From NCBI RefSeq assembly GCF_026625985.1, contig NZ_CP113116.1:2356001-2420000 (forward strand): a stretch of DNA of 64,000 bases, written 5' to 3'. This document shows, one piece after another, positions 34,200 through 41,882 of this stretch. Both the position numbers and the translations under genes were made by a program. A model generated the notes under the pieces. The model made no database searches. It was not told the origin of the DNA and saw only the letters and a program-made list of their open reading frames with translations. Within the stretch, counting starts at the first letter, position 1. Each line of letters begins with the position of its first letter. This stretch comes from Mycobacterium sp. Aquia_213 (GTDB taxonomy: Bacteria > Actinomycetota > Actinomycetes > Mycobacteriales > Mycobacteriaceae).

Positions 34200-34993
34200 C
34201 CGTCGTGGCGGTTGGAATGTCGGACTGGGGATCGACTCAGGGCAACCGCGAAACTGAATTGACTCACGCGTTGGCGGCAGTGCGTTCGCGACTAGCGGCG
34301 GCTGCGGAAGCCGCGGGTCGCAATGTCAGCGAAATTGAACTTCTCCCAATTACCAAATTCTTTCCGGCATCCGATGTCGCGATTTTGTCTCGATTGGGTT
34401 GTCGGTCGGTAGGTGAATCGCGGGAACAAGAAGCGGCGGCAAAGGTGGCGGAACTCACTCACTTGGCGGAGTCTTCCGGGCGGTCGGATTGGCGAGAGTT
34501 GCACTGGCACATGGTGGGACAGATTCAGCGCAAGAAGGCGCGTTCGCTGGCCCGCTGGGCGCACACCGCCCATTCGGTCGACAGCGCGCAACTGGTAACA
34601 GCGCTGGAACGGGCGGTAGCGGCGACGTTGGCCGAAGGTGGACGGCAGCACCCGCTGCGCGTCTACGTTCAGGTCAGCCTGGATGGCGACGTCTCGCGCG
34701 GCGGCATCGACATCACGACGCCGGGGACCCTCGACGAGGTCTGTGCGCAGGTGCAGGAGTCGCAAGGCCTGGAGCTGGTCGGGCTGATGGGCATTCCGCC
34801 GGTGGGCGCCGACCCCGAAGCGGCCTTCGACCGGCTGCAATCCGAACACCGCCGGGTGCTCGACGCGCACCCGAATGCGGTCGGTTTGTCCGCCGGGATG
34901 TCCAACGATTTCGAAATCGCCGTAAAACACGGTTCGACGTGTGTGCGTGTCGGTACCGCGCTATTGGGCCCGCGGCGGCTACCGTCACCGTGA
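34196..34993 (+). CDS. PLP homeostasis protein, YggS family (Rv2148c homologue)
   Basis: This 265-residue protein has the alanine-racemase-like TIM barrel of the YggS/PROSC family. The PLP lysine is in ELLPITKFFPASDVAIL, the VGESREQEAAAK and LHWHMVGQIQRKKA segments follow, and LSAGMSNDFEIAVKHGSTCVRVGTAL is the phosphate-binding C-terminal block. These proteins buffer pyridoxal phosphate rather than catalyse a known reaction. GTG 34196 overlaps the pgeF stop (GTGA). It sits between pgeF and sepF as in many Gram-positive division clusters. Confidence 0.92.
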   Translation: MTVVAVGMSDWGSTQGNRETELTHALAAVRSRLAAAAEAAGRNVSEIELLPITKFFPASDVAILSRLGCRSVGESREQEAAAKVAELTHLAESSGRSDWRELHWHMVGQIQRKKARSLARWAHTAHSVDSAQLVTALERAVAATLAEGGRQHPLRVYVQVSLDGDVSRGGIDITTPGTLDEVCAQVQESQGLELVGLMGIPPVGADPEAAFDRLQSEHRRVLDAHPNAVGLSAGMSNDFEIAVKHGSTCVRVGTALLGPRRLPSP

Positions 34994-35046
34994 GTAGTCA
35001 CTGTAGTCACACCTTCATCACAGACAACAGAAATCCCAGGGGCTAG
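34990..35046 (+). CDS. 18-codon leader frame in front of sepF
   Basis: GTGA at 34990 overlaps the YggS-like gene's stop and opens an 18-codon frame reading SSHCSHTFITDNRNPRG before TAG 35044. It is in frame with sepF (ATG 35062). The same peptide is the annotated N-terminus of M. tuberculosis SepF, where no stop interrupts. Here it may be a coupling leader peptide or simply conserved non-coding sequence. Confidence 0.4.
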   Translation: MSSHCSHTFITDNRNPRG

Positions 35047-35061
35047 AAGGGGTCGCAAGCA

Positions 35062-35703
35062 ATGAGCACACTGCACAAGGTCAAGGCCTATTTCGGTATG
35101 GCCCCAATGGACGACTACGAAGACGAGTATTACGACGACCGCGCACCGTCGCGTGGATTCCCTCGTGCTCGCTTCGACGAGGGTTATGGCCGCGGTTATG
35201 ACGGCCCCGAATACGACGACCCGCGAGGTGAGCCGGGCGACTACCCGCCTGCCGGCTACCGCGGCGGTTACGCGGACGAGCCGCCTCCGTTCCGCGGCCG
35301 CGAATTCGACCGCCCGGACATGGGCCGCCCGCGCCTCGGGTCGTGGCTGCGCAGCGGTTCCACCCGCGGTGCGCTGGCCATGGACCCGCGCCGGATGGCG
35401 ATGATGTTCGAGGAGGGCCATCCGCTGTCGAAGATCACGACACTGCGGCCCAAGGACTACAGCGAGGCCCGCACCATCGGTGAGCGGTTCCGCGACGGTA
35501 CCCCGGTGATCATGGACCTGGTGTCGATGGACAACGCCGACGCCAAGCGGCTCGTCGACTTCGCGGCCGGATTGGCGTTTGCCCTGCGTGGCTCGTTCGA
35601 CAAGGTCGCGACCAAGGTGTTCCTGCTGTCGCCCGCCGACGTCGACGTCTCGCCGGAGGAGCGCCGCCGGATCGCCGAAACCGGCTTCTACGCTTACCAA
35701 TAG
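35062..35703 (+). CDS. sepF: Cell division protein SepF
   Basis: This 213-residue protein has an N-terminal amphipathic membrane-binding helix (MSTLHKVKAYFGM), a disordered acidic/Arg/Tyr-rich linker (about 20-105), and the SepF core (about 120-213) with ITTLRPKDYSEARTIGERFR, VIMDLVSMDNADAKRLVDFAAGLAFALRG and VFLLSPADVDVSPEER. SepF tethers FtsZ to the membrane and is essential in mycobacteria. ATG 35062 is forced by an in-frame TAG at 35044. The ribosome binding region (GAAGGGG) is ordinary. Confidence 0.95.
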   Translation: MSTLHKVKAYFGMAPMDDYEDEYYDDRAPSRGFPRARFDEGYGRGYDGPEYDDPRGEPGDYPPAGYRGGYADEPPPFRGREFDRPDMGRPRLGSWLRSGSTRGALAMDPRRMAMMFEEGHPLSKITTLRPKDYSEARTIGERFRDGTPVIMDLVSMDNADAKRLVDFAAGLAFALRGSFDKVATKVFLLSPADVDVSPEERRRIAETGFYAYQ

Positions 35704-35712
35704 CCACATCCG

Positions 35713-35730
35713 CCCCGCCAGCGTGCGGGG
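35713..35730 (+). terminator. Hairpin just after sepF, possible tailless terminator
   Basis: CCCCGC-cagcgt-GCGGGG forms a 6-bp GC stem nine bases after the sepF stop, without a U tract. A second stem follows at 35758-35779. Together they may end or attenuate the ftsZ-sepF transcript before yggT. Confidence 0.35.
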
Positions 35731-35757
35731 ACGGGCGTCGGGCCCCCGCCTGCCGAT

Positions 35758-35779
35758 GCGGCACATCTGAGATGTCCGC
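35758..35779. other. Second stem-loop in the sepF-yggT gap
   Basis: GCGG-C-ACATC-tga-GATGT-CCGC gives a 9-bp stem with one bulged C and a 3-base loop. The 155-base gap to yggT also has CCGCGC-tatc-GCGCGG at 35809-35824. The role is unknown; a terminator or an RNA processing site is possible. Confidence 0.35.
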
Positions 35780-35858
35780 TCAATAGTGAGTCGGTACTCT
35801 TGCGATTGCCGCGCTATCGCGCGGGGATTGTCGTCTCCTCGGTAAGGTCGGGCTCTCG

Positions 35859-36149
35859 TTGGTGCTGTTCTTTCAGATCCTTGGGTTTGCGCTGTTCATC
35901 TTTTGGCTGCTGCTCATCGCTCGGGTCGTCGTCGAGTTCATTCGCTCGTTCAGCCGGGACTGGCATCCCACCGGCATCACTGTGGTGATCCTGGAGATCA
36001 TCATGTCGATCACTGATCCGCCGGTGAAACTGCTGCGCCGGCTGATCCCTCAACTCACCATCGGTGCGGTCCGCTTCGACCTTTCCATCATGGTGCTTCT
36101 ACTGGTCGCATTCATCGGCATGCAGCTCGCTTTCGGCGCCGCGGCGTGA
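35859..36149 (+). CDS. YggT family membrane protein (Rv2146c homologue)
   Basis: This 96-residue protein with two transmembrane segments in each half of the YggT repeat (VLFFQILGFALFIFWLLLIARV and SIMVLLLVAFIGMQLAF) is almost identical to M. tuberculosis Rv2146c. Between them lies ITDPPVKLLRRLIPQL, the conserved YggT amphipathic motif. TTG 35859 gives the M. tuberculosis-like start; GTG 35862 is equally possible. YggT proteins neighbour sepF and divIVA widely and are linked to division and osmotic tolerance, without a known biochemical role. Confidence 0.88.
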   Translation: MVLFFQILGFALFIFWLLLIARVVVEFIRSFSRDWHPTGITVVILEIIMSITDPPVKLLRRLIPQLTIGAVRFDLSIMVLLLVAFIGMQLAFGAAA

Positions 36150-36320
36150 GTCGCCTTATGTGTCGGCGGCTCTAAGCGACGGTTTGGCCACAGATCGGCC
36201 TCGGTTTGATGGGCGCGATTTGCAAATTCTAAGGATTGGGATTTTATGGCTCTTAGTGTTTGAAATTGGTTCTTAATTATTGGGCTAATCGGCAACCGCC
36301 GGGTCTGGTGTGACAGGATG

Positions 36321-36359
36321 GGCGGCAGTTGCACAACCGCCGCCACTCCGTTCTACACT
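36321..36359 (+). promoter_or_regulatory. wag31 promoter with overlapping inverted repeat
   Basis: TTGCAC (36329-36334) and TACACT (36354-36359), 19 bases apart, look like a promoter placing transcription start near 36366, about 32 bases before wag31. An 11-bp inverted repeat with one mismatch (36321-36331 GGCGGCAGTTG, loop CA, 36334-36344 CAACCGCCGCC) covers the -35. The gap 36150-36397 has an AT-rich stretch at about 36210-36290 and no gene. Confidence 0.55.
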
Positions 36360-36397
36360 TTCGAGAACGTTTGACGGGAACTTGAGGGGACGAAACA

Positions 36398-37201
36398 ATG
36401 CCGCTTACACCAGCCGACGTCCACAATGTGGCGTTCAGTAAGCCGCCTATTGGCAAGCGCGGTTACAACGAGGACGAGGTCGACGCGTTCCTCGACCTAG
36501 TGGAAAACGAGCTGACCCGGCTGATTGAAGAGAACTCCGATCTGCGCCAGCGGGTCGAGGAACTCGACCGCGAATTGGCCGCCGGTGGCGGCGCCGCCGC
36601 TGCCGCCCCCGCTGCTCAGCCCGCCCCCGCTGCACCCGTTTTCGAGCCCGAGCCCGAGCCGGAACCCGTCAAGGCGGCGCCCGCGCCTGTTGCCGCGACC
36701 GGCACCAACGAGGAGCAAGCCTTGAAGGCGGCCCGGGTGCTGAGCCTGGCCCAGGACACCGCCGACCGGCTGACCAGCAGCGCGCAGGCCGAATCGGACA
36801 AGCTGCTGTCCGACGCCCGCGCCAACGCCGACCAGATTCTCACCGAGGCCCGCCAGACCGCCGACGCCCAGGTCGCCGACGCCAAGCAGCGTTCCGAAGC
36901 GATGCTGGCCGACGCGCAGACCCGCTCCGAGACGCAGTTGCGGCAGGCCCAGGAGAAGGCCGACGCCCTGCAGGCCGATGCCGAACGCAAGCACTCCGAG
37001 ATCATGGGCACCATCAACCAGCAGCGCACCGTGCTGGAAGGCCGTCTCGAGCAGCTGCGCACCTTCGAACGCGAATACCGCACCCGGCTCAAGACCTACC
37101 TCGAGTCCCAGCTTGAGGAACTCGGCCAGCGCGGATCGGCGGCTCCCGTCGACTCCAGCGCCGATGCCGGTGGGTTCGATCAATTCAATCGGGGTAACTA
37201 G
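36398..37201 (+). CDS. wag31: Polar growth protein Wag31 (DivIVA)
   Basis: This 267-residue coiled-coil protein marks the cell poles and recruits the elongation machinery. The N-terminal DivIVA domain (1-60; MPLTPADVHNVAFSKPPIGK and EDEVDAFLDLVENELTRLI) and the long C-terminal coiled coil (about 103-245) are nearly identical to M. tuberculosis. The linker between them (61-102) differs: an Ala/Pro run (GGGAAAAAPAAQPAPAAP) and EPEPEPEP replace the segment that carries Thr73, the PknA phosphosite in M. tuberculosis. No Thr occurs between Thr40 and Thr101. GAGGGGACG precedes ATG 36398. Confidence 0.96.
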   Translation: MPLTPADVHNVAFSKPPIGKRGYNEDEVDAFLDLVENELTRLIEENSDLRQRVEELDRELAAGGGAAAAAPAAQPAPAAPVFEPEPEPEPVKAAPAPVAATGTNEEQALKAARVLSLAQDTADRLTSSAQAESDKLLSDARANADQILTEARQTADAQVADAKQRSEAMLADAQTRSETQLRQAQEKADALQADAERKHSEIMGTINQQRTVLEGRLEQLRTFEREYRTRLKTYLESQLEELGQRGSAAPVDSSADAGGFDQFNRGN

Positions 37202-37210
37202 CCGGGAGGA

Positions 37211-37233
37211 GTGCCGGACGTCGTGTTCGGCAC
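37211..37233 (+). other. Stem-loop after wag31
   Basis: GTGCCGGAC-gtcgt-GTTCGGCAC forms a 9-bp stem with one G-U pair, ten bases after the wag31 stop and without a U tract. It is a possible tailless terminator or mRNA 3' stabiliser. Confidence 0.4.
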
Positions 37234-37284
37234 ACTGGTGTGCACTGGACCTGGCGGTCCCGCCCTTTGGCTGGAGGATGACCG

Positions 37285-37590
37285 ATGCTGATTATTGCCC
37301 TGGTACTGGCCCTAATCGGGCTTGTGGCCCTGGTGTTCGCGGTCGTGACCAGCAACGAGCTGGTGGCCTGGGTGTGTATCGGCGCCAGCGTCCTGGGTGT
37401 CGTGCTGCTGATCGTCGACGCACTGCGGGAGCGGCAGCGCCGCGACACGAGCGACGAAGCCCACGATGAGCAGCCCGCCGCGGACGAGGCGGTCGACTAC
37501 CCGGAGGAAGTCCCGGACGAGAACGCCGAGAAGTCGGCCGACGACGCGACGGTCGCGGCGGAGACCCGCGGCGAGGACTCCGCCAAGTAA
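37285..37590 (+). CDS. Small membrane protein, Rv2144c homologue
   Basis: This 101-residue protein starts at ATG 37285 behind GGAGGATG. Two adjacent transmembrane helices (about 2-22 and 27-46; LIIALVLALIGLVALVFAVV and WVCIGASVLGVVLLIVDAL) precede an acidic cytoplasmic tail (about 50-101) rich in Asp, Glu and Ala. It occupies the position of Rv2144c downstream of wag31. The function is not known; its proximity suggests a link to polar growth, but nothing in the sequence proves it. It converges on the phosphoribosyltransferase gene with two bases between the genes. Confidence 0.8.
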   Translation: MLIIALVLALIGLVALVFAVVTSNELVAWVCIGASVLGVVLLIVDALRERQRRDTSDEAHDEQPAADEAVDYPEEVPDENAEKSADDATVAAETRGEDSAK

Positions 37591-37592
37591 TC

Positions 37593-38270
37593 TCAGCGCG
37601 TCGGCGTATTCAGTAGCTGACGTACCTCATCGTCGCTGACTTGGTGAAAGTCGCCATAGACCTGCCCGACGGCTTCGAATGCCGACGGCATCGTCGTGCA
37701 CACGACGTCGTCGGCCACCTGCGCGAGTTCCCGGCAGACCGACGGCGGTCCGACCGGGACGGCGACGACGATCGACCGCGGCCCGGCCGCTCGAATCGCC
37801 CGGACGGCGGCCAGCATGCTGGCACCGGTGGCGACGCCGTCGTCGACCAGGATCACGATCTTGCCGCGCGGGTCGGCGATCGGGCGTCCGCCCCGATACG
37901 CGTGCTCGCGTCGCGCCAGCTCCGCCGTCTCGCTGTCGATGACCTCGCGGACCTGTTCGTCGGTGATCTGCAGGCTGGACACCACGTTGTCGTTCATCAC
38001 CACACCGCCGCCGCTGGCCAGCGCACCCATCGCGAGCTCCGACCAGCGCGGCACCCCGAGCTTGCGAACCAGGAACACATCCAGCGCGGCGTGCAACGCC
38101 GAGGCGATCTCCCAGGCGACCGGCAGGCCGCCGCGCGCCAGTCCAAGCACCAGCACGTTGTCGTTGTCGCGGAAGGCCATTAGCTGCTCGGCCAGTGCGC
38201 GACCGGCAACTCCGCGGTCGCGGAAGGTTCGCGTAGCCGCGCGGCGCAGGAAGCCGTTCCGTGGGTTCAT
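37593..38270 (-). CDS. Phosphoribosyltransferase-domain protein
   Basis: This 225-residue protein of the PRTase fold has the PRPP-binding signature VILVDDGVATGASMLAAVRA (about 140-159), and upstream LGLARGGLPVAWEIASAL and DVFLVRKLGVP. It resembles the PRTase half of M. tuberculosis Rv2143; as I recall, that protein is longer (about 350 residues) with extra C-terminal sequence, absent here. Such proteins are often annotated without a known base substrate. It starts at ATG 38270 and is divergent from the frameshifted reductase gene. Confidence 0.8.
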   Translation of the reverse strand: MNPRNGFLRRAATRTFRDRGVAGRALAEQLMAFRDNDNVLVLGLARGGLPVAWEIASALHAALDVFLVRKLGVPRWSELAMGALASGGGVVMNDNVVSSLQITDEQVREVIDSETAELARREHAYRGGRPIADPRGKIVILVDDGVATGASMLAAVRAIRAAGPRSIVVAVPVGPPSVCRELAQVADDVVCTTMPSAFEAVGQVYGDFHQVSDDEVRQLLNTPTR

Positions 38271-38369
38271 GGGTTCGCCCTAGTTTACGCGCCCGGGCAG
38301 TCTTGATCGAATAGCTTGTGCATCAAAGGGATTGGCCGCGAAAGACAGGCGAACATGCCCTGCCATCAA

Positions 38370-38375
38370 TACACT
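38370..38375 (+). promoter_or_regulatory. -10 element for leaderless transcription of the reductase gene
   Basis: TACACT lies six bases before GTG 38382, so the transcript would begin at the start codon. Confidence 0.55.
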
Positions 38376-38381
38376 GCTCTC

Positions 38382-39753
38382 GTGACTTCACTCGAGGTGG
38401 ATCTGGCCGTCGTCGGCTTCGGCAAGGGCGGCAAAACACTGGCGGCCGCGCTGGGAAAGCGCGGCTGGCGGGTGGTGATGATCGAACAGTCGCCATTGAT
38501 GTACGGCGGCACCTGCATCAACATCGGTTGTGTCCCTACGAAATCGATGGTGTTCCGGTCCGAGCACCTGGACGCGGCCACGGCCCATCCTGACCGCTAC
38601 CACGAAGCCGTCACCGCCACCGCACAGTTGACCGCGTCGTTGCGCGACATCAACTACGCCACGCTCGATCGGATCGACACGGTGACAGTGCTGACCGGTC
38701 ACGCGTCATTCACCGATTCACATGTGTTGAGCGTCAAAACCATTGATGGACAAGCCATTACCGTAACCGCGAAATGGATCGTGGTCGGCACCGGTTCGCG
38801 TCCGGTGTTGCCGCCCGTTCCCGGATTAGCCGACGCACCCGGTGTGTACACGAGCACAGATCTGCTCAGCACGGCGGAACTGCCGGGGCGGCTGACCGTG
38901 CTGGGCGGTGGCTATGTCGGTCTGGAATTCGCGGCCATGTACCGCGCCTATGGGTCGCAGGTCTCGATTCTCGATCGCGGTCCGCGGGTGCTGAGCCGCG
39001 AGGACGACGATGTCGCCCAGTGCGCTCACGACATCCTCGTCGGGCGCGGCATCGACATCGTCACGTCGGCAGCGGTCACGTCGGTGTCCGGTAACGGTGC
39101 CGGCGGCTCGACGGTCACTTACCAGGTCGACGGCGTCACCCACGATCTCGACACCGACGCCATCCTGGTGGCGCTGGGACGCGAGCCCGTCACCGACGGA
39201 CTCGGCCTGGACGCCGCGGGCGTCGAGACGACGGCCAAGGGCGCGATTGTCGTCGACGACCACCTGCGCAGCAGCCAGCCGCACATCTTCGCAGTCGGCG
39301 ATGTCAACGGTGGACCGCAGTTCACCTACATCTCGCTGGACGACTACCGGGTCGTGCTCTCGCAGCTGGACGGCGATGGCAAACGCAGCACCGCGACCCG
39401 CGCGGCCGTGCCCTATGCACTGTTCATGACGCCGCCGCTGGCCCGGGTCGGCCTCACCGAGAAGGCCGCCAGGGAGGCGCACGACGTCAAGGTCGCCACG
39501 ATGCGAGTCGCCGACATGGCGACGATGCCGCGCGCGGATCGTCGGCGAGGATGCCGGCATGATGAAGGTCGTCGTCGATGCCGAGAGCGACACGATTCTC
39601 GGTGCGGCGCTGCTGTCCTACGACTCGCACGAGGTCATCAATACGGTGGCGCTGGCGATCCGGCACGGCATTACCGCCTCGGAGCTGCGGGATTCGATTT
39701 ACACCCACCCGTCGATGACCGAGGGGTTCAACAGCCTGCTCGCGGCGCTCTAG
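38382..39753 (+). pseudogene. Flavoprotein pyridine nucleotide-disulfide reductase, interrupted by a frameshift
   Basis: The frame from GTG 38382 encodes a class I disulfide reductase of the MerA/RclA type: FAD motif VVGFGKGGKTLAAAL, redox pair GGTCINIGCVPTK, NAD(P)H motif LGGGYVGLEFA and the second FAD motif IFAVGDVNGG. At 39534-39537 (GCGG) one extra G shifts the frame. The lost C-terminal dimerisation domain continues in the +1 frame from IVGEDAGMMKVVVDAE to GFNSLLAAL, ending TAG 39751-39753, and includes the catalytic-type YTHPSMTE. Unshifted, the frame runs on as Arg-rich nonsense to 39779. It is either a real lesion or an assembly error in a GC run. Confidence 0.85.
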
Positions 39754-39760
39754 ATATGGG

Positions 39761-39846
39761 TGTCCGAGGGGGGACTTGAACCCCCACGCCCATTAGTAGG
39801 GCACTAGCACCTCAAGCTAGCGCGTCTGCCATTCCGCCACTCGGAC
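39761..39846 (-). tRNA. tRNA-Leu, anticodon GAG
   Basis: On the minus strand an 86-base tRNA folds with acceptor stem GTCCGAG/CTCGGAC, anticodon stem CTAGC/GCTAG around loop TTGAGGT (anticodon GAG at 39813-39811), a long variable arm (class II, typical of Leu), and a T arm with GGTTCAAGTCC. CCA is not encoded. It reads CUC and CUU codons. It lies eight bases downstream of the interrupted reductase gene, on the opposite strand. Confidence 0.95.
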
Positions 39847-39976
39847 CCGACCAACGTGAGTTGGCAGCTAAGGCTAGCGGATCGGCCCGCGCGGACCCAA
39901 CTTAGCTCGCCGACCGGGTTCGGTTGAGTTCCGCCGCCCGAGCCGGGTAACAGCGGCAGTGGTAGGAAAGGTGGTT

Positions 39977-41323
39977 GTGACAGTTGAGAACGAAGTTCCC
40001 AACCATCCGAGCGACGATGTGGTCGAGGTCGTCAGCAGGCTGATCCGGTTCGACACCACCAACACCGGTGAACCCGAGACCACGCAGGGCGAAGCCGAAT
40101 GTGCCCACTGGGTCGCCGACCAGCTCGCCGAGGTGGGCTACCACCCCGAATATCTCGAATCCGGCGCGCCCGGGCGGGGCAATGTGTTCGTCCGCCTCAA
40201 GGGCGCCGACCGCTCGCGTGGCGCACTGCTGATCCACGGGCATCTCGACGTGGTGCCGGCCGAACCGGCCGACTGGAGCGTGCACCCGTTCTCCGGCGCG
40301 GTCGAGGACGGCTATGTCTGGGGCCGCGGCGCGGTCGACATGAAGGACATGGTCGGGATGATGATCGTGGTCGCCCGACAGTTGAAACAGGCGGGCATCG
40401 TGCCGCCCCGCGACTTGGTGTTCGCATTCGTGGCCGACGAGGAGCACGGCGGCAAGTTCGGGTCGCACTGGCTGGTCGCCAACCGCCCCGACCTGTTCGC
40501 GGGTGTCACCGAGGCGATCGGCGAAGTGGGCGGGTTCTCGCTGACCGTGCCGCGCCGGGACGGCGGCGAACGCCGGCTGTATCTGATCGAGACGGCCGAG
40601 AAGGGCATGCAATGGATGCGGCTGACCGCCCGCGGTCAGGCGGGGCACGGCTCGATGGCCAACGACCGCAACGCGGTCACCCTGCTCGCCGAGGCGGTCG
40701 CCCGGATCGGCCGCCACCAGTTTCCGCTGGTGATGACCGACACCGTTGCGGAATTCCTGGCCGCGATCAGCGACGAGACCGGCCTGACCTTCGACACCGA
40801 GTCCGACGATCTGGACGGCGTGATCGAAAAACTCGGCCCGATGGCCCGCATGCTCACGGCGGTTTTGCGCGACACCGCCAACCCGACGATGCTCAAGGCC
40901 GGGTACAAGGCCAACGTGATCCCCGGGAGCGCCGAAGCGGTGGTGGATTGCCGCGTGCTGCCCGGTCGGCAGGCCGCCTTCGAGGCCGAAATCGACGAGT
41001 TGCTGGGCCCGGACGTCACCCGGGAGTGGATCAGGGACTTGCCGTCGTACGAGACCAGCTTCGATGGCGATCTGGTCGACGCGATGAACGCCGCGGTGTT
41101 GGCGGTCGATCCGGACGGACGCACGGTGCCGTATATGCTCTCGGGTGGCACCGACGCGAAAGCCTTCGCGCGCTTGGGAATTCGCTGCTTTGGCTTCGCG
41201 CCGCTGAAGCTGCCGCCGGAATTGGATTTCGCTTCGCTGTTCCACGGCGTCGACGAGCGGGTACCCATCGACGCGCTGAGGTTCGGCACCGACGTGCTGG
41301 CCCACTTCCTGACCCACTGTTAG
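39977..41323 (+). CDS. M20 family zinc peptidase/dipeptidase (Rv2141c homologue)
   Basis: This 448-residue metallopeptidase starts at GTG 39977 behind AGGAAAGG, giving the same length as M. tuberculosis Rv2141c. The two-zinc site of the M20 family is visible: LLIHGHLDVVP (His), GRGAVDMKDM (bridging Asp), VADEEHGG (catalytic Glu and metal Glu), and a late GTDAKAFARLG with His in the following LFHGVDERVP. The dimerisation lid lies between (about 200-320). The substrate is probably a peptide or acylated amino acid; it may be a general dipeptidase. It is on the plus strand with the PEBP-like gene 28 bases downstream. Confidence 0.9.
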   Translation: MTVENEVPNHPSDDVVEVVSRLIRFDTTNTGEPETTQGEAECAHWVADQLAEVGYHPEYLESGAPGRGNVFVRLKGADRSRGALLIHGHLDVVPAEPADWSVHPFSGAVEDGYVWGRGAVDMKDMVGMMIVVARQLKQAGIVPPRDLVFAFVADEEHGGKFGSHWLVANRPDLFAGVTEAIGEVGGFSLTVPRRDGGERRLYLIETAEKGMQWMRLTARGQAGHGSMANDRNAVTLLAEAVARIGRHQFPLVMTDTVAEFLAAISDETGLTFDTESDDLDGVIEKLGPMARMLTAVLRDTANPTMLKAGYKANVIPGSAEAVVDCRVLPGRQAAFEAEIDELLGPDVTREWIRDLPSYETSFDGDLVDAMNAAVLAVDPDGRTVPYMLSGGTDAKAFARLGIRCFGFAPLKLPPELDFASLFHGVDERVPIDALRFGTDVLAHFLTHC

Positions 41324-41351
41324 AGATGAACGCCAAACGAGAGGATCGCCC

Positions 41352-41882
41352 ATGAGCTTGCCGTCCGACCCGTATGACGCGCTGCCCAAGCTGCCGTCAT
41401 TCACCGTGACCTCGAACTCGATCACCGACGGTCAGCCGCTGGCCACATCGCAGGTCAGCGGAATCATGGGTGCCGGGGGAGAAGACGTGAGCCCGCAGCT
41501 GAGCTGGTCGGGATTCCCCGCCCAGACGCGCAGTTTCGCGGTCACCGTCTATGACCCCGACGCCCCGACGCTGTCCGGCTTCTGGCATTGGGCCGTGGCC
41601 AACCTGCCGGTCGACGTCACCGAGCTGCCCGAGGACGCGGGAGACGGCCGCGAGCTGCCCGGCGGCGCGCAGCAGTTGGTCAACGACGCCGGCATGCGGC
41701 GCTTCATCGGTGCCGCTCCGCCGCCCGGACACGGTCCGCATCGCTACTACGTCGCGGTGCATGCCGTCGACGTCGACAAGCTCGACCTCACCGAGGACGC
41801 GAGCCCCGCGTTTCTCGGCTTCAACCTGTTCCAGCACGCGATCGCGCGGGCCTACATCCACGGCACCTACGAACAGAAGTAG
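41352..41882 (+). CDS. PEBP/YbhB family protein (Rv2140c homologue)
   Basis: This 176-residue protein has the phosphatidylethanolamine-binding fold. Diagnostic segments are SPQLSWSGFPAQTRSFAVTVYDPDAP (ligand pocket), FWHWAVANLP, and PPPGHGPHRYYVAVHAVD. It matches M. tuberculosis Rv2140c (TB18.6), an abundant cytosolic protein of unclear function reported to bind lipid head groups. GAGAGGATCGCCC precedes ATG 41352. The hydrolase gene begins immediately after its stop, so the two are cotranscribed. Confidence 0.92.
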   Translation: MSLPSDPYDALPKLPSFTVTSNSITDGQPLATSQVSGIMGAGGEDVSPQLSWSGFPAQTRSFAVTVYDPDAPTLSGFWHWAVANLPVDVTELPEDAGDGRELPGGAQQLVNDAGMRRFIGAAPPPGHGPHRYYVAVHAVDVDKLDLTEDASPAFLGFNLFQHAIARAYIHGTYEQK

